Source: Actinomycetes bacterium (lineage in GTDB: Bacteria > Actinomycetota > Acidimicrobiia > Acidimicrobiales > JAJYPT01). From it: DNA of 10,793 bases. Position 1 is the first letter of the stretch. The number at the start of each line of letters is the position of its first letter. The DNA is taken from contig JAJYPT010000042.1 of NCBI GenBank assembly GCA_021795135.1, positions 1 to 10,793 of the forward strand. The letters are read 5' to 3'. The notes beneath the pieces are model-generated. The model made no database searches. It was given only the letters and a program-made list of their open reading frames with translations, and had not been told where the DNA came from. This document shows positions 1 through 7,303 of this stretch, in pieces. The translations under genes were made by a program, and so were the position numbers.

Positions 1-2
1 AT

Positions 3-605
3 CTAGACGAACCTGAATTACTAAAGAAAATCTCAGCTCCTGCAAATGTATTTGATAACTTTATTCCATATAGATTTGTTGAACCCTTAATAGTAAAAGA
101 TCAACAAATAAATTCTTTGATCCAAAGTAATCAACTACTACAACAACATTTATCTCTTGTGACCCAAAAACTCAATGAAGCCACTCAAGAAAAAAATAAT
201 AAACTTTCTTTAAATAAAGTCTTTTTATACCGTCCTTTAGAATCAGAATTAGCGTGGAAACAGGTTCTTAGTTCTTATCTAAAAAGTTTTCGAACAAAGA
301 CAGAGGCAACTTTAGTAGTTTGGATCGAACCTGAAGAAGAATTGGACTATTGGAGCAATCAAATTGGCCAGTTAGTAAAAAACTACCCTGATTCTTCAGA
401 CGTGTTATTAGTAAATTATTCTGATGATTATTCAAACTTATATTATATGGTTCAAGTCTGCGATTTTATTTTAAAACCTTTATCTAAACTAAAAGAAGTT
501 TCTACTCAAAATTATAAATCTATTTTAGGAATAAAAGAAATGGAAGAAGTTGGAAAACTTATTTCAGAACAACAAGACTTTTTTCTATCTCAACTTACTT
601 CTTAA
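3..605 (+). CDS. 3' end of a protein of uncertain function (5' end outside window)
   Basis: The frame is open from the left edge to the TAA at 603-605, so this is the last 200 residues of a longer gene. The TTG at 117 is inside the frame and is not a believable start. Residues about 34-62 of the visible part are rich in Gln, Leu and Ile at heptad-like spacing and look like a short coiled coil. After it comes an alpha/beta-like segment: a Trp-Lys-Gln-Val-Leu-Ser-Ser-Tyr-Leu helix, a hydrophobic strand (ATLVVWI), an acidic helix containing Trp, a second strand (DVLLVNY) and a strand ending FILKP. This faintly resembles the nucleotide-sugar-binding half of GT-B glycosyltransferases, but I see no decisive catalytic motif, so the family is a guess. 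The gene looks more A/T-rich than clpB. It probably ends at the palindromic hairpin about 90 nt downstream. Confidence 0.6.
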   Translation, partial: LDEPELLKKISAPANVFDNFIPYRFVEPLIVKDQQINSLIQSNQLLQQHLSLVTQKLNEATQEKNNKLSLNKVFLYRPLESELAWKQVLSSYLKSFRTKTEATLVVWIEPEEELDYWSNQIGQLVKNYPDSSDVLLVNYSDDYSNLYYMVQVCDFILKPLSKLKEVSTQNYKSILGIKEMEEVGKLISEQQDFFLSQLTS

Positions 606-692
606 AAACTTTTAAAGATTTTCTTTTTCTGGTCGAAATAGTATTATTGTCACAATTTTCAACTGTTATCCTAAGATTCCCCCCTTCTAAGG

Positions 693-740
693 ATAAAACT
701 CAAAAGCCTCAGAAAATTTTCTGAGGCTTTTGAGTTTTAT
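693..740 (+). terminator. 48-bp perfect palindrome, probable intrinsic terminator
   Basis: Two 24-nt arms (693-716 and 717-740) are exact reverse complements. In RNA they would form a long stem with a GC core (GCCTCAG/CTGAGGC), closed by an AAAATTTT tip and followed by TTTT and further T-rich sequence to about 760. A-runs on the left give the opposite strand a T-tract too, so it could work in both directions. It lies between the left-edge gene and the clpB promoter and should keep read-through out of clpB. Confidence 0.8.
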
Positions 741-781
741 AAAGCTTTTTGTTTTTCCTTTTATTTCTAATACTCAAAAAA

Positions 782-802
782 CTTGATAGCCTAAGACTCA
801 AC
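782..802 (+). promoter_or_regulatory. Candidate HspR-binding HAIR operator of clpB
   Basis: The sequence CTTGATA (782-788), 7 nt, ACTCAAC (796-802) matches the HAIR consensus CTTGAGT-N7-ACTCAAG at 11 of 14 positions with exact spacing; the TTGA-N11-TCAA core is intact. In actinobacteria HspR binds HAIR elements and represses clpB and dnaK outside heat shock (established knowledge). The site overlaps a TTGATA hexamer (783-788) and sits just upstream of an extended -10, where a repressor would block the promoter. The match is seen; binding is inferred. Confidence 0.6.
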
Positions 803-806
803 TTTT

Positions 807-815
807 TGCTATTAT
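807..815 (+). promoter_or_regulatory. Probable extended -10 promoter element of clpB
   Basis: TGC-TATTAT (TG at 807-808, hexamer 810-815) fits an extended -10 box. TTGATA at 783-788 would be 21 nt away, which is too far for an ideal -35, so the TG extension may compensate. Transcription would start near 822 and give a leader of about 46 nt. Confidence 0.45.
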
Positions 816-842
816 AGGTATAGATAGTTTTAGAAATAAATT

Positions 843-858
843 AAGTTCTTAGGAACTT
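843..858 (+). repeat. Small hairpin in the clpB leader, abutting the ribosome-binding site
   Basis: AAGTTC (843-848), loop TTAG, GAACTT (853-858) is a perfect 6-bp stem. It ends exactly where the Shine-Dalgarno GGAGG (859-863) begins, with the ATG at 868. The stem leaves the GGAGG itself free. Any role in translation or mRNA stability is inference. Confidence 0.4.
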
Positions 859-867
859 GGAGGAAAA

Positions 868-3357
868 ATGGCTGCTTTCAATCCAAATAAATGGACAATA
901 AAAACTCAAGAAGCTTTTCAAAACGCTAGTTCTCAAGCTGCACAAAATCAAAATCCAGAAGTTACACCTGAACATTTCCTAAAAGCAGCTCTAGAACAAG
1001 AAGATGGTATAGCTAAATCTTTACTAGCAAAACTAGGAATAGATACTACGGCTTTGTTGTCTCAATTATCTTTTTATTTAAACAAACTTCCCCATGCTCA
1101 AGGAAGTGAGACTCAAATCAGTAGGTCTTTACGCCAAATTTTCGAAGAAGCAGATTCCACAAGAAGAGAACTCAATGATGAATATTTGTCAATAGAACAC
1201 CTCTTACTTAATATGCCAAATCAAATTGGAGCAAAAAAACAAGATCTGCTAAAAGCCCTAAAAGACATCAGAGGAACACATCGAGTTACCACCCAAGATC
1301 CCGAAGGTCAATATCAAGCTTTAAAAAAATATGGAAAAGATTTAACCGAACAAGCCAAAGCTGGAAAATTAGACCCAGTTATAGGTAGGGATGAAGAAAT
1401 ACGTCGAGTCATTCAGGTTCTTTCAAGACGTACTAAAAATAACCCTATCCTGATAGGAGAACCAGGAGTAGGTAAAACAGCTATTGTCGAGGGTCTAGCA
1501 AGACGTATCGTAGAGCGGGATGTTCCAGAAGGACTACGAGATAAAACTGTTATTGCCTTGGATTTATCTTCAATGGTAGCTGGAGCCAAATACCGTGGTG
1601 AATTTGAAGAACGGCTAAAGGCAGTTTTAAAAGAGATCGCTGATAGTGAAGGAGAAATTATTACCTTCATTGACGAGATGCATACAGTCGTAGGAGCTGG
1701 AGCTGCAGAGGGTTCTATGGATGCTAGCAATATGCTAAAACCTATGCTAGCTCGTGGAGAACTACGGTTGATAGGTGCAACGACTCTAGATGAATATCGT
1801 AAATACATTGAAAAAGATGCAGCACTAGAACGTAGATTTCAACCTGTTATGGTCAATCCTCCAAGTGTTGAAGACACCATTGCGATACTTAGAGGGCTAA
1901 AAGAAAGATATGAAGTTCATCATGGAATTCAAATCCAAGATGCTGCCCTAGTAGCAGCGGCTGTTTTATCAGATCGTTACCTTACAGGTAGATTCTTGCC
2001 AGATAAAGCAATCGATCTTATAGATGAATCTGCTTCTAGACTGCGCATTGAAATTGATTCAATGCCAACAGAAATAGATGTCATAGAGAGAAAAATTAGA
2101 CAGCTGGAAATAGAACGCGTTGCTCTTTCCAAAGAAGATGACCCTTCTAGTATTGAGCGTCTAGAACGCTTAGATGCCGAATTATCTGAACTACGTCAAG
2201 ATTCTGCTGCAAAAAAATCTCATTGGGAACTAGAGAAAAAAGCCATAGCTGAAATTAGAAGCTTAAAGGAAAGACTTGAAGATCTCAAGACCCAAGCAGA
2301 ACGTTTTGAAAGAGAAGGAGATTTAACTAAAGCTTCAGAAATCCGTTATGGACAGATACCAGAGCTAGAAAAACTTATTAAAAATGCCGCTGAAGCTTTG
2401 GAAGTACTTCAGTCAGATATAAAAATGCTCAAGGAAGAAGTTGACGAAGAAGATGTTGCAGAAGTAGTAGGAAGCTGGACCGGTATTCCAATATCAAAGC
2501 TTTTAGAAGGTGAAGTAACAAAACTAATCCGAATGGAAGAAGTCCTTCATAAACGTATTATTGGACAAGAACAAGCTGTTAGTGCTGTATCTAATGCAAT
2601 ACGTCGAAACAGAGCAGGTCTTTCTGACCCTAATCGACCTATAGGGTCTTTCTTGTTCTTAGGACCAACAGGAGTTGGTAAAACAGAGTTAGCAAGAGGA
2701 CTAGCTGAATTTTTGTTTGATGACGAACGAGCAATGGTTCGCATAGACATGGGTGAATATCAAGAAAAGCACTCAGTAGCTCGTCTTGTTGGATCTCCTC
2801 CAGGATATGTTGGATATGAAGAAGGCGGACAACTAACAGAATCTGTTAGAAGAAGGCCTTATTCAGTCGTACTTTTGGACGAAGTAGAAAAAGCCCATCC
2901 TGAGGTATTTAACATATTGCTTCAAGTCTTAGATGATGGTCGTTTGACAGATGGACAAGGAAGAACTGTCAACTTTACCAATGTGGTAATAATTATGACT
3001 TCTAATCTAGCTGGGGATCCTAACACCTTTTTCAAGCCAGAATTTATAAACAGAATTGATGAGATAATTCGCTTTGAACCTCTAGGAGAAGCTCAATTAG
3101 AACAAATTGTAGATATACAGCTTCAACATCTCAAACAACGCCTTACACAAAGAAGGATCGACCTAGAAGTAACTCCTTTGGCCATAGCATGGCTAGCCCG
3201 CAATGGTTACGACCCCACTTATGGGGCCCGACCACTAAAGCGAGTTATACAAAAACAAATTGGAGACAAACTTGCTTTTGCTCTTCTTGAAGGTAAATAC
3301 CATGAAGGAGACTTGGTAAAAGTAGATATTGAAAATGATGAAATAGTCCTCAAATAG
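868..3357 (+). CDS. clpB: ClpB, AAA+ protein disaggregase
   Basis: ClpB is a cytosolic hexameric ATPase that works with DnaK to pull proteins out of aggregates after heat stress. The 829-aa product has all expected parts: N-terminal double Clp repeat (about 1-145), first AAA+ module with Walker A GEPGVGKT (197-204), pore loop KYRG (241-244), Walker B ending FIDE (267-270) and arginine fingers R322/R323. The M-domain coiled coil spans about 395-525. The second module has Walker A GPTGVGKT (599-606), pore loop GYVG (646-649), Walker B VVLLDE (667-672), sensor-1 N713, arginine finger R729 and sensor-2 GAR (786-788). The start is supported by GGAGG four nt upstream. It is somewhat shorter than the usual 850-870 aa, partly because the stretch between sensor 1 and the second arginine finger is short (about 715-721). 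It appears monocistronic, with no dnaK or grpE beside it, and is likely HspR-controlled. Confidence 0.97.
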   Translation: MAAFNPNKWTIKTQEAFQNASSQAAQNQNPEVTPEHFLKAALEQEDGIAKSLLAKLGIDTTALLSQLSFYLNKLPHAQGSETQISRSLRQIFEEADSTRRELNDEYLSIEHLLLNMPNQIGAKKQDLLKALKDIRGTHRVTTQDPEGQYQALKKYGKDLTEQAKAGKLDPVIGRDEEIRRVIQVLSRRTKNNPILIGEPGVGKTAIVEGLARRIVERDVPEGLRDKTVIALDLSSMVAGAKYRGEFEERLKAVLKEIADSEGEIITFIDEMHTVVGAGAAEGSMDASNMLKPMLARGELRLIGATTLDEYRKYIEKDAALERRFQPVMVNPPSVEDTIAILRGLKERYEVHHGIQIQDAALVAAAVLSDRYLTGRFLPDKAIDLIDESASRLRIEIDSMPTEIDVIERKIRQLEIERVALSKEDDPSSIERLERLDAELSELRQDSAAKKSHWELEKKAIAEIRSLKERLEDLKTQAERFEREGDLTKASEIRYGQIPELEKLIKNAAEALEVLQSDIKMLKEEVDEEDVAEVVGSWTGIPISKLLEGEVTKLIRMEEVLHKRIIGQEQAVSAVSNAIRRNRAGLSDPNRPIGSFLFLGPTGVGKTELARGLAEFLFDDERAMVRIDMGEYQEKHSVARLVGSPPGYVGYEEGGQLTESVRRRPYSVVLLDEVEKAHPEVFNILLQVLDDGRLTDGQGRTVNFTNVVIIMTSNLAGDPNTFFKPEFINRIDEIIRFEPLGEAQLEQIVDIQLQHLKQRLTQRRIDLEVTPLAIAWLARNGYDPTYGARPLKRVIQKQIGDKLAFALLEGKYHEGDLVKVDIENDEIVLK

Positions 3358-3397
3358 TTCTTCAAAATAGAACTACTAAGAACTCTTACGCAGATGA

Positions 3398-3439
3398 AAA
3401 TTAGGCTCTAGTATATTGTGAGATACTAGAGCCTAATTT
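3398..3439. terminator. Hairpin terminator shared by clpB and the convergent era operon
   Basis: A 17-bp perfect stem (3398-3414 with 3423-3439) encloses an 8-nt loop. The GC core is GGCTCTAG/CTAGAGCC. Flanking A's on the left and T's at the end of the right arm give a short T-tract on both strands; the minus-strand reading (AATTTT) is slightly better. Lying between two converging units, it most likely ends both. Confidence 0.75.
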
Positions 3440-3559
3440 ATCCATAATCTTACTAAGCTATGAGTCTATGAAATGGAGCAACGATTTTAATCATAGGAGT
3501 AATAAACTATTATGACTATAGGATATCTAGGAGTTTGGAAATAAATCTAGAATTGACAT

Positions 3560-3587
3560 CTTGAGATTCAAAACTTGAGATTCAAAA
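3560..3587. repeat. Tandem 14-bp direct repeat
   Basis: CTTGAGATTCAAAA occurs twice back to back (3560-3573 and 3574-3587). Each copy contains the small interrupted palindrome TTGA-GAT-TCAA. It lies just past the 3' end of era, in the gap between era and the shared hairpin terminator. No function can be assigned. Confidence 0.7.
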
Positions 3588-3605
3588 TAATAAATTTAAA
3601 GATAT

Positions 3606-4466
3606 TCAATAACCTAAACGACGCAAGGACTCAGGTTTATCTTGCCAATTCTTATCTACTTTTACTGCTAGTTCTAAATAAATTCCCGGATTAAGTTGAG
3701 AACGAACTGCCATGCCTACTTCTTTTAAAACCTGACCTCGTTTACCTATGACTATGGGCTTTTGTGAATCTCTTTCTACAATGATTTCACAGCGTATGTA
3801 AGGAAGTTCCCACTCAGTTATTCGACATTCAATCGAATGAGGCAATTCATCTTTTGTTCGCTCTAATAATTGTTCTCTTACAAGTTCAGAAACCCACCAA
3901 CTTTCAGGAACATCACTCATTGCATCTAAAGGAAAATAAGGAACAGAATCAGGAAGCTTAGCAATAACAGCCTCCAATAAAACATCTATCCCTTGTCCTG
4001 TTATCGCTGAAACAGGAAAATATTGTTCTGCACCAAATTCAGATGCAATTGATAGCTGCTTTAAAATTTGATTGGGAGATGCACGATCAATTTTGTTAAG
4101 TACTATCAATGTCCCTGAAGGGAGATCTTTTGCTATAAAACGGTCCCCTTTGCCAATTGGAGAAGTTGCATCTAAGACAAAAATAGATACGTCACTATCT
4201 TGGTTGGACTCCATAGCAGTTTCATTCATCTGCTCTCCCAATAGACTTTGGGGTTTGTGGATTCCTGGGGTATCGGTAAATATAATTTGAAGATTAGGAC
4301 GATTTAAAATTCCTCGAATACGTCTTCTAGTAGTTTGAACCTTATCTGAAACTATTGAAACTTTGGTTCCTAATATAGCATTGAGCAAAGTTGACTTACC
4401 CACATTAGGCCTACCTATTAATGTGGCTATGCCAGACTTATAATCTGAAAAGTCATGACTAGTCAA
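3606..4466 (-). CDS. era: GTPase Era, 16S rRNA/30S assembly factor
   Basis: Era binds the 3' end of 16S rRNA and helps 30S subunit maturation. The 286-aa product has the full G-domain: G1 GRPNVGKS (18-25), G2 around TTRRRIRG (45-52), G3 DTPG (65-68), G4 NKID (124-127) and G5 SAI (153-155). A linker DELPHS (206-211) leads to a C-terminal KH domain with the RNA-contacting GKRG loop (241-244) and the usual ending ESLRRLGY. The first start-type codon in frame is TTG at 4466; its TTGA overlaps the TGA stop of the upstream CNNM/CorC gene (4463-4466), suggesting coupled translation. It is the last gene of the minus-strand operon. No recO follows, although recO often does in related genomes. Confidence 0.96.
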   Translation of the reverse strand: MTSHDFSDYKSGIATLIGRPNVGKSTLLNAILGTKVSIVSDKVQTTRRRIRGILNRPNLQIIFTDTPGIHKPQSLLGEQMNETAMESNQDSDVSIFVLDATSPIGKGDRFIAKDLPSGTLIVLNKIDRASPNQILKQLSIASEFGAEQYFPVSAITGQGIDVLLEAVIAKLPDSVPYFPLDAMSDVPESWWVSELVREQLLERTKDELPHSIECRITEWELPYIRCEIIVERDSQKPIVIGKRGQVLKEVGMAVRSQLNPGIYLELAVKVDKNWQDKPESLRRLGY

Positions 4467-5761
4467 GACTCGAGCTCTAATTCTTTTTGATCGTTGTTTA
4501 TTCTAGTAATTCTAACTCTACCTATACGTCTTCCTTGGATTTTTTCAGCTGTCAAGCTAAAGCCATCTACTTCTACGGATTCACCTTGAGAAGGAACATG
4601 TCCCAATAGATTGAATACCAATCCCCCAATACTATCCCAATCTCCACTAGGAAGCTTAGTGTGGACTATTTCATTTACTTCATCTATAGCCATTCGACCA
4701 TTGACTCTAATTTCGCCATTTTCTAAAGTTTCTACTCCAGGCTCTTCTGTATCAAATTCGTCAATTATTTCACCTATTAGTTCTTCAATGAGATCTTCCA
4801 AGGTGACAAGACCAGCAGTACCACCATATTCATCTACAACTACTGCCATGTGAAATTTGGATTGTTGCATCTCTCTCATTAATTCAGAAACTCTTTTAGT
4901 CTCCGGTACAAAGTGAGCACTTCTAACAAATTTGCCAACTTCGGTTTGAGAATTGGACTCTAAGGCTGTTTTGATTAAATCTTTTGTATATACAATTCCA
5001 ATAACATCATCTATTCCTTCCCCAAAAACAGGAATACGACTAAAACCAGCTGAAATAGCTATTTCCATAACCTCTTCCACTGATTGGGTTGCAGCCACTG
5101 CAACCATGTCTGGTCGGGGAAGCATTACTTCTCTAACAACGGTATCTCCAAATTCTATAATGGACCTTATTAGAGTTCTTTCTTCACCTTCTATAACTTC
5201 TTCTTCTACAGCTACATCAGCCAAAGCCAAAAGTTCTTGTTCTGAAACAAAAGTTAAAGCTCTTCCTTTGCCTCTAATTACTAGATTGGAAAGCCCTATA
5301 AGCAGGTTAGACACAAGATAAATCGGAGGAAACCTAATTAAAGCTGCAACCAAAGGAGCTGAGAATAAAGCTGCTTTTTCTGAATTCCTAACTGCCCAGT
5401 TTTTAGGCACAGCTTCTGCTAAAACAAAAATTACAATTATTTCAAAAATAGTTGCAAATACTACCCCTAAAGGACCAAATAGATTATCTGCAACAACACC
5501 AACCAAAGTTGCTGCTATAAGCTGAGATAAAAGCACCAACAAAAGAACGGGGTTTAAAAAATCTTCTGGATTGCTGACTAATTTAATTAATGTATTGGCA
5601 CCTCTGCGACCTTGATCTTGTAAAGCCAATGCTTTGGCTTTACTCATTCGAACTAAACTCGTTTCTGCCAAGGCAAGAATGCCAGAGACAAAGACTAAAA
5701 TTATAATGATCAAAGTTAAAATTAGATCAGTCTTATTTGGAGTCACAAGCGCTATAAACAT
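4463..5761 (-). CDS. CNNM/CorC (HlyC) family membrane protein with CBS pair
   Basis: Members of this family are inner-membrane proteins implicated in Mg2+/Co2+ efflux; older names call them hemolysins. The 432-aa product starts with a CNNM (DUF21) transmembrane domain, with hydrophobic segments near 12-33, 70-92, 98-118 and 133-160 and the conserved AEAVPK (115-120). Two CBS motifs follow: the first around 213-265 (REVMLPRPDMV) and the second around 280-335 with DEYGGTAGLVTLEDL (310-324), the usual nucleotide-binding stretch. A CorC-type C-terminal domain fills about 345-425. The ATG at 5761 is preceded by an in-frame TGA, so it is the first possible ATG; no strong Shine-Dalgarno is visible. 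It sits 34 nt after ybeY and overlaps era, the common arrangement in actinobacteria. Transport direction and ion specificity cannot be read from sequence. Confidence 0.93.
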   Translation of the reverse strand: MFIALVTPNKTDLILTLIIIILVFVSGILALAETSLVRMSKAKALALQDQGRRGANTLIKLVSNPEDFLNPVLLLVLLSQLIAATLVGVVADNLFGPLGVVFATIFEIIVIFVLAEAVPKNWAVRNSEKAALFSAPLVAALIRFPPIYLVSNLLIGLSNLVIRGKGRALTFVSEQELLALADVAVEEEVIEGEERTLIRSIIEFGDTVVREVMLPRPDMVAVAATQSVEEVMEIAISAGFSRIPVFGEGIDDVIGIVYTKDLIKTALESNSQTEVGKFVRSAHFVPETKRVSELMREMQQSKFHMAVVVDEYGGTAGLVTLEDLIEELIGEIIDEFDTEEPGVETLENGEIRVNGRMAIDEVNEIVHTKLPSGDWDSIGGLVFNLLGHVPSQGESVEVDGFSLTAEKIQGRRIGRVRITRINNDQKELELES

Positions 5762-5795
5762 TGAAATAATTCAGACCCCGAGTTTATATCTTTAT

Positions 5796-6299
5796 TCATT
5801 GTCGATAAAATTGACTAAGTAGCTCTTGTTCTCGTTTTTCCATAACTTCTGCTTCTTGATCTTCCATGTGATCCATCCCCAGTAGGTGCAAAATTCCATG
5901 AACCACCAATAATGCAATCTCATCTTCAAATTCTTTATTGTAATTCTTTGCATTTTCAAAAGCTACCAATGGGGATATAACCACATCACCAACTAGTCGA
6001 GGTACTTCTTCTTCTGATTGACTCCATCCTGGCCCCGACCCCCCCGAATCTGGAAATCTTCCCACGTCAACAGCTTCTTCATCTAAAGGGAAAGCTAATA
6101 CATCAGTAGGATAGTCTTTACCCAAAAACCTTTTATTCAATTCAGCTATAGTTAGCTTATCTACAAACAAAAGACATAGCTCAGCTTTGTCGTGTATACC
6201 TTCAGCTTTTAAAACTTGTTGGGCTAGATGCATCCAACGATCGGTATCAATTGGTTTATCTTGTTGTTCGTTTGCAACAAAAACTTCGGGTAATGTCAT
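5796..6299 (-). CDS. ybeY: YbeY endoribonuclease, rRNA maturation factor
   Basis: YbeY is a single-domain zinc-dependent RNase family linked to 16S rRNA 3'-end processing and ribosome quality control. The 167-aa product has the signature HGILHLLGMDH (134-144), giving the three zinc-ligand histidines H134, H138 and H144, and the conserved PTDVLAFP (64-71). It also has GDVVIS (104-109), typical of the family. Between the TDVLAFP and GDVVIS motifs there is an expanded loop (about 82-100), rich in Gly, Ser, Pro and acidic residues and encoded partly by a G7 run on the coding strand (6039-6045). The ATG overlaps the phoH stop (ATGA at 6296-6299), indicating coupled translation. Grouping with phoH and era fits a shared role in RNA metabolism. 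Confidence 0.96.
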   Translation of the reverse strand: MTLPEVFVANEQQDKPIDTDRWMHLAQQVLKAEGIHDKAELCLLFVDKLTIAELNKRFLGKDYPTDVLAFPLDEEAVDVGRFPDSGGSGPGWSQSEEEVPRLVGDVVISPLVAFENAKNYNKEFEDEIALLVVHGILHLLGMDHMEDQEAEVMEKREQELLSQFYRQ

Positions 6300-7264
6300 A
6301 AATTGAAATTAGCAGAATTTGTTTTTGAATTAACAGATTCATAGGCGGAAACTATATCAGCTACTATCTTATGCCTAACTACATCTCGTCCTGATAAATG
6401 GACAAAAGCAACACCTTCAACCGAACTCAAAATAGATTCTAGACCCAACAATCCAGACTTTCTTCCATCAATATCTATTTGAGTGACATCTCCTGTAATG
6501 ACTGCTTTTGAACCAAACCCTATTCTAGTAAGGAACATTTTCATTTGTTCAGGAGTAGTATTTTGGGCTTCGTCTAAAATAATAAAGCTATCATTTAGGG
6601 TTCTACCCCTCATAAAGGCCAAAGGAGCAACCTCTATGGTTCCTCTGTCTAAAAGCCTCTGCACTGCTTCTGGTTCTAACATTGTAAACAAAGCATCATA
6701 TAGAGGTCTTAGATAAGGATCTACTTTAGCCATCAGATCTCCAGGTAAAAATCCCAATCTTTCACCTGCTTCAACAGCTGGTCTAGTCAGAATAATACGA
6801 TTTACAGCTTTTGATTGAAGGGCTTGGACTGCTAAAGCTACCCCAAGGAATGACTTACCTGTTCCAGCAGGACCTATACCAAAAGTAATTATATTAGAGC
6901 CTATAGCATCTGCATATCGTTTTTGACCCGCTGTTTTTGGTCTAATACTACCTCTAGAAGATTTCAATAATTCTGAAGTTAAAACTTCACCAGGATGCTC
7001 ATTGGCTTTGACCATATCTATGGTTCGAGAAAGATTACTAGAATCAATTAAATGCCCTTTTTGAAGTAACGAAACAAGCTCTTCAAATAAGTGTCCCACC
7101 CTTTGGGTGTCTTCTCCTTGAATAGTTATTTCGTTTCCTCTTACTAAAATTATTGAATTGGGAAAAGAAGACTCAACTAGACGTAATAATTCATCATGTT
7201 GACCAAGCAATGACACCATGAGGTGGTTACTAGGTACGAGAACTTTTATTTGGGTAGGTGTCAA
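6296..7264 (-). CDS. phoH: PhoH-like ATPase
   Basis: PhoH-family proteins are P-loop NTPases with an RNA-helicase-like fold, probably acting in RNA metabolism; some homologues are called PhoL or YbeZ. The 322-aa product has a small N-terminal KH-like region (about 1-75), then Walker A GPAGTGKS (131-138), the family signature LTRPAVEAGERLGFLPGD (159-176), Walker B FIILDEAQN (227-235) and TGDVTQID (257-264). The only start-type codon after the upstream in-frame stop is TTG at 7264. The product from there begins where family members do, and an AGG lies 6 nt before it; the first ATG is 15 codons inside. It follows the HIT gene by 39 nt and overlaps ybeY by 4 bp. Biochemical function in this organism is inferred from the family. 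Confidence 0.95.
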   Translation of the reverse strand: MTPTQIKVLVPSNHLMVSLLGQHDELLRLVESSFPNSIILVRGNEITIQGEDTQRVGHLFEELVSLLQKGHLIDSSNLSRTIDMVKANEHPGEVLTSELLKSSRGSIRPKTAGQKRYADAIGSNIITFGIGPAGTGKSFLGVALAVQALQSKAVNRIILTRPAVEAGERLGFLPGDLMAKVDPYLRPLYDALFTMLEPEAVQRLLDRGTIEVAPLAFMRGRTLNDSFIILDEAQNTTPEQMKMFLTRIGFGSKAVITGDVTQIDIDGRKSGLLGLESILSSVEGVAFVHLSGRDVVRHKIVADIVSAYESVNSKTNSANFNL

Positions 7265-7303
7265 AACTTACCTAAAACAACCTTCAATTTGTATTTCCTA
7301 CTT

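Noticed and set aside
117..605. A separate 162-aa gene beginning at TTG 117
   Set aside because: The frame is open all the way to the left edge, no ribosome-binding site precedes 117, and a coiled coil runs across it, so it is the tail of a longer gene.
1413..1808. Antisense open frame inside clpB (also 2547-2750)
   Set aside because: Both lie opposite conserved AAA+ coding sequence, have no family signature, and are shadows of codon bias.
3468..3515. 15-codon ORF between clpB and era
   Set aside because: Too short, with no clear ribosome-binding site and no recognisable product.
3560..3587. HAIR/HspR site in the tandem repeat
   Set aside because: CTTGAG is present twice in the same orientation, but no ACTCAAG arm occurs at the required spacing, and it is not upstream of a gene start.
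4611..5321. Plus-strand open frames opposite the CNNM/CorC gene
   Set aside because: Ser/Thr/Ile-rich translations without domain features, fully overlapped by a well-supported gene on the other strand.
6039..6045. Possible frameshift at the G7/C7 run in ybeY
   Set aside because: The reading frame is intact on both sides with all family motifs, so the run is part of a genuine insert loop.
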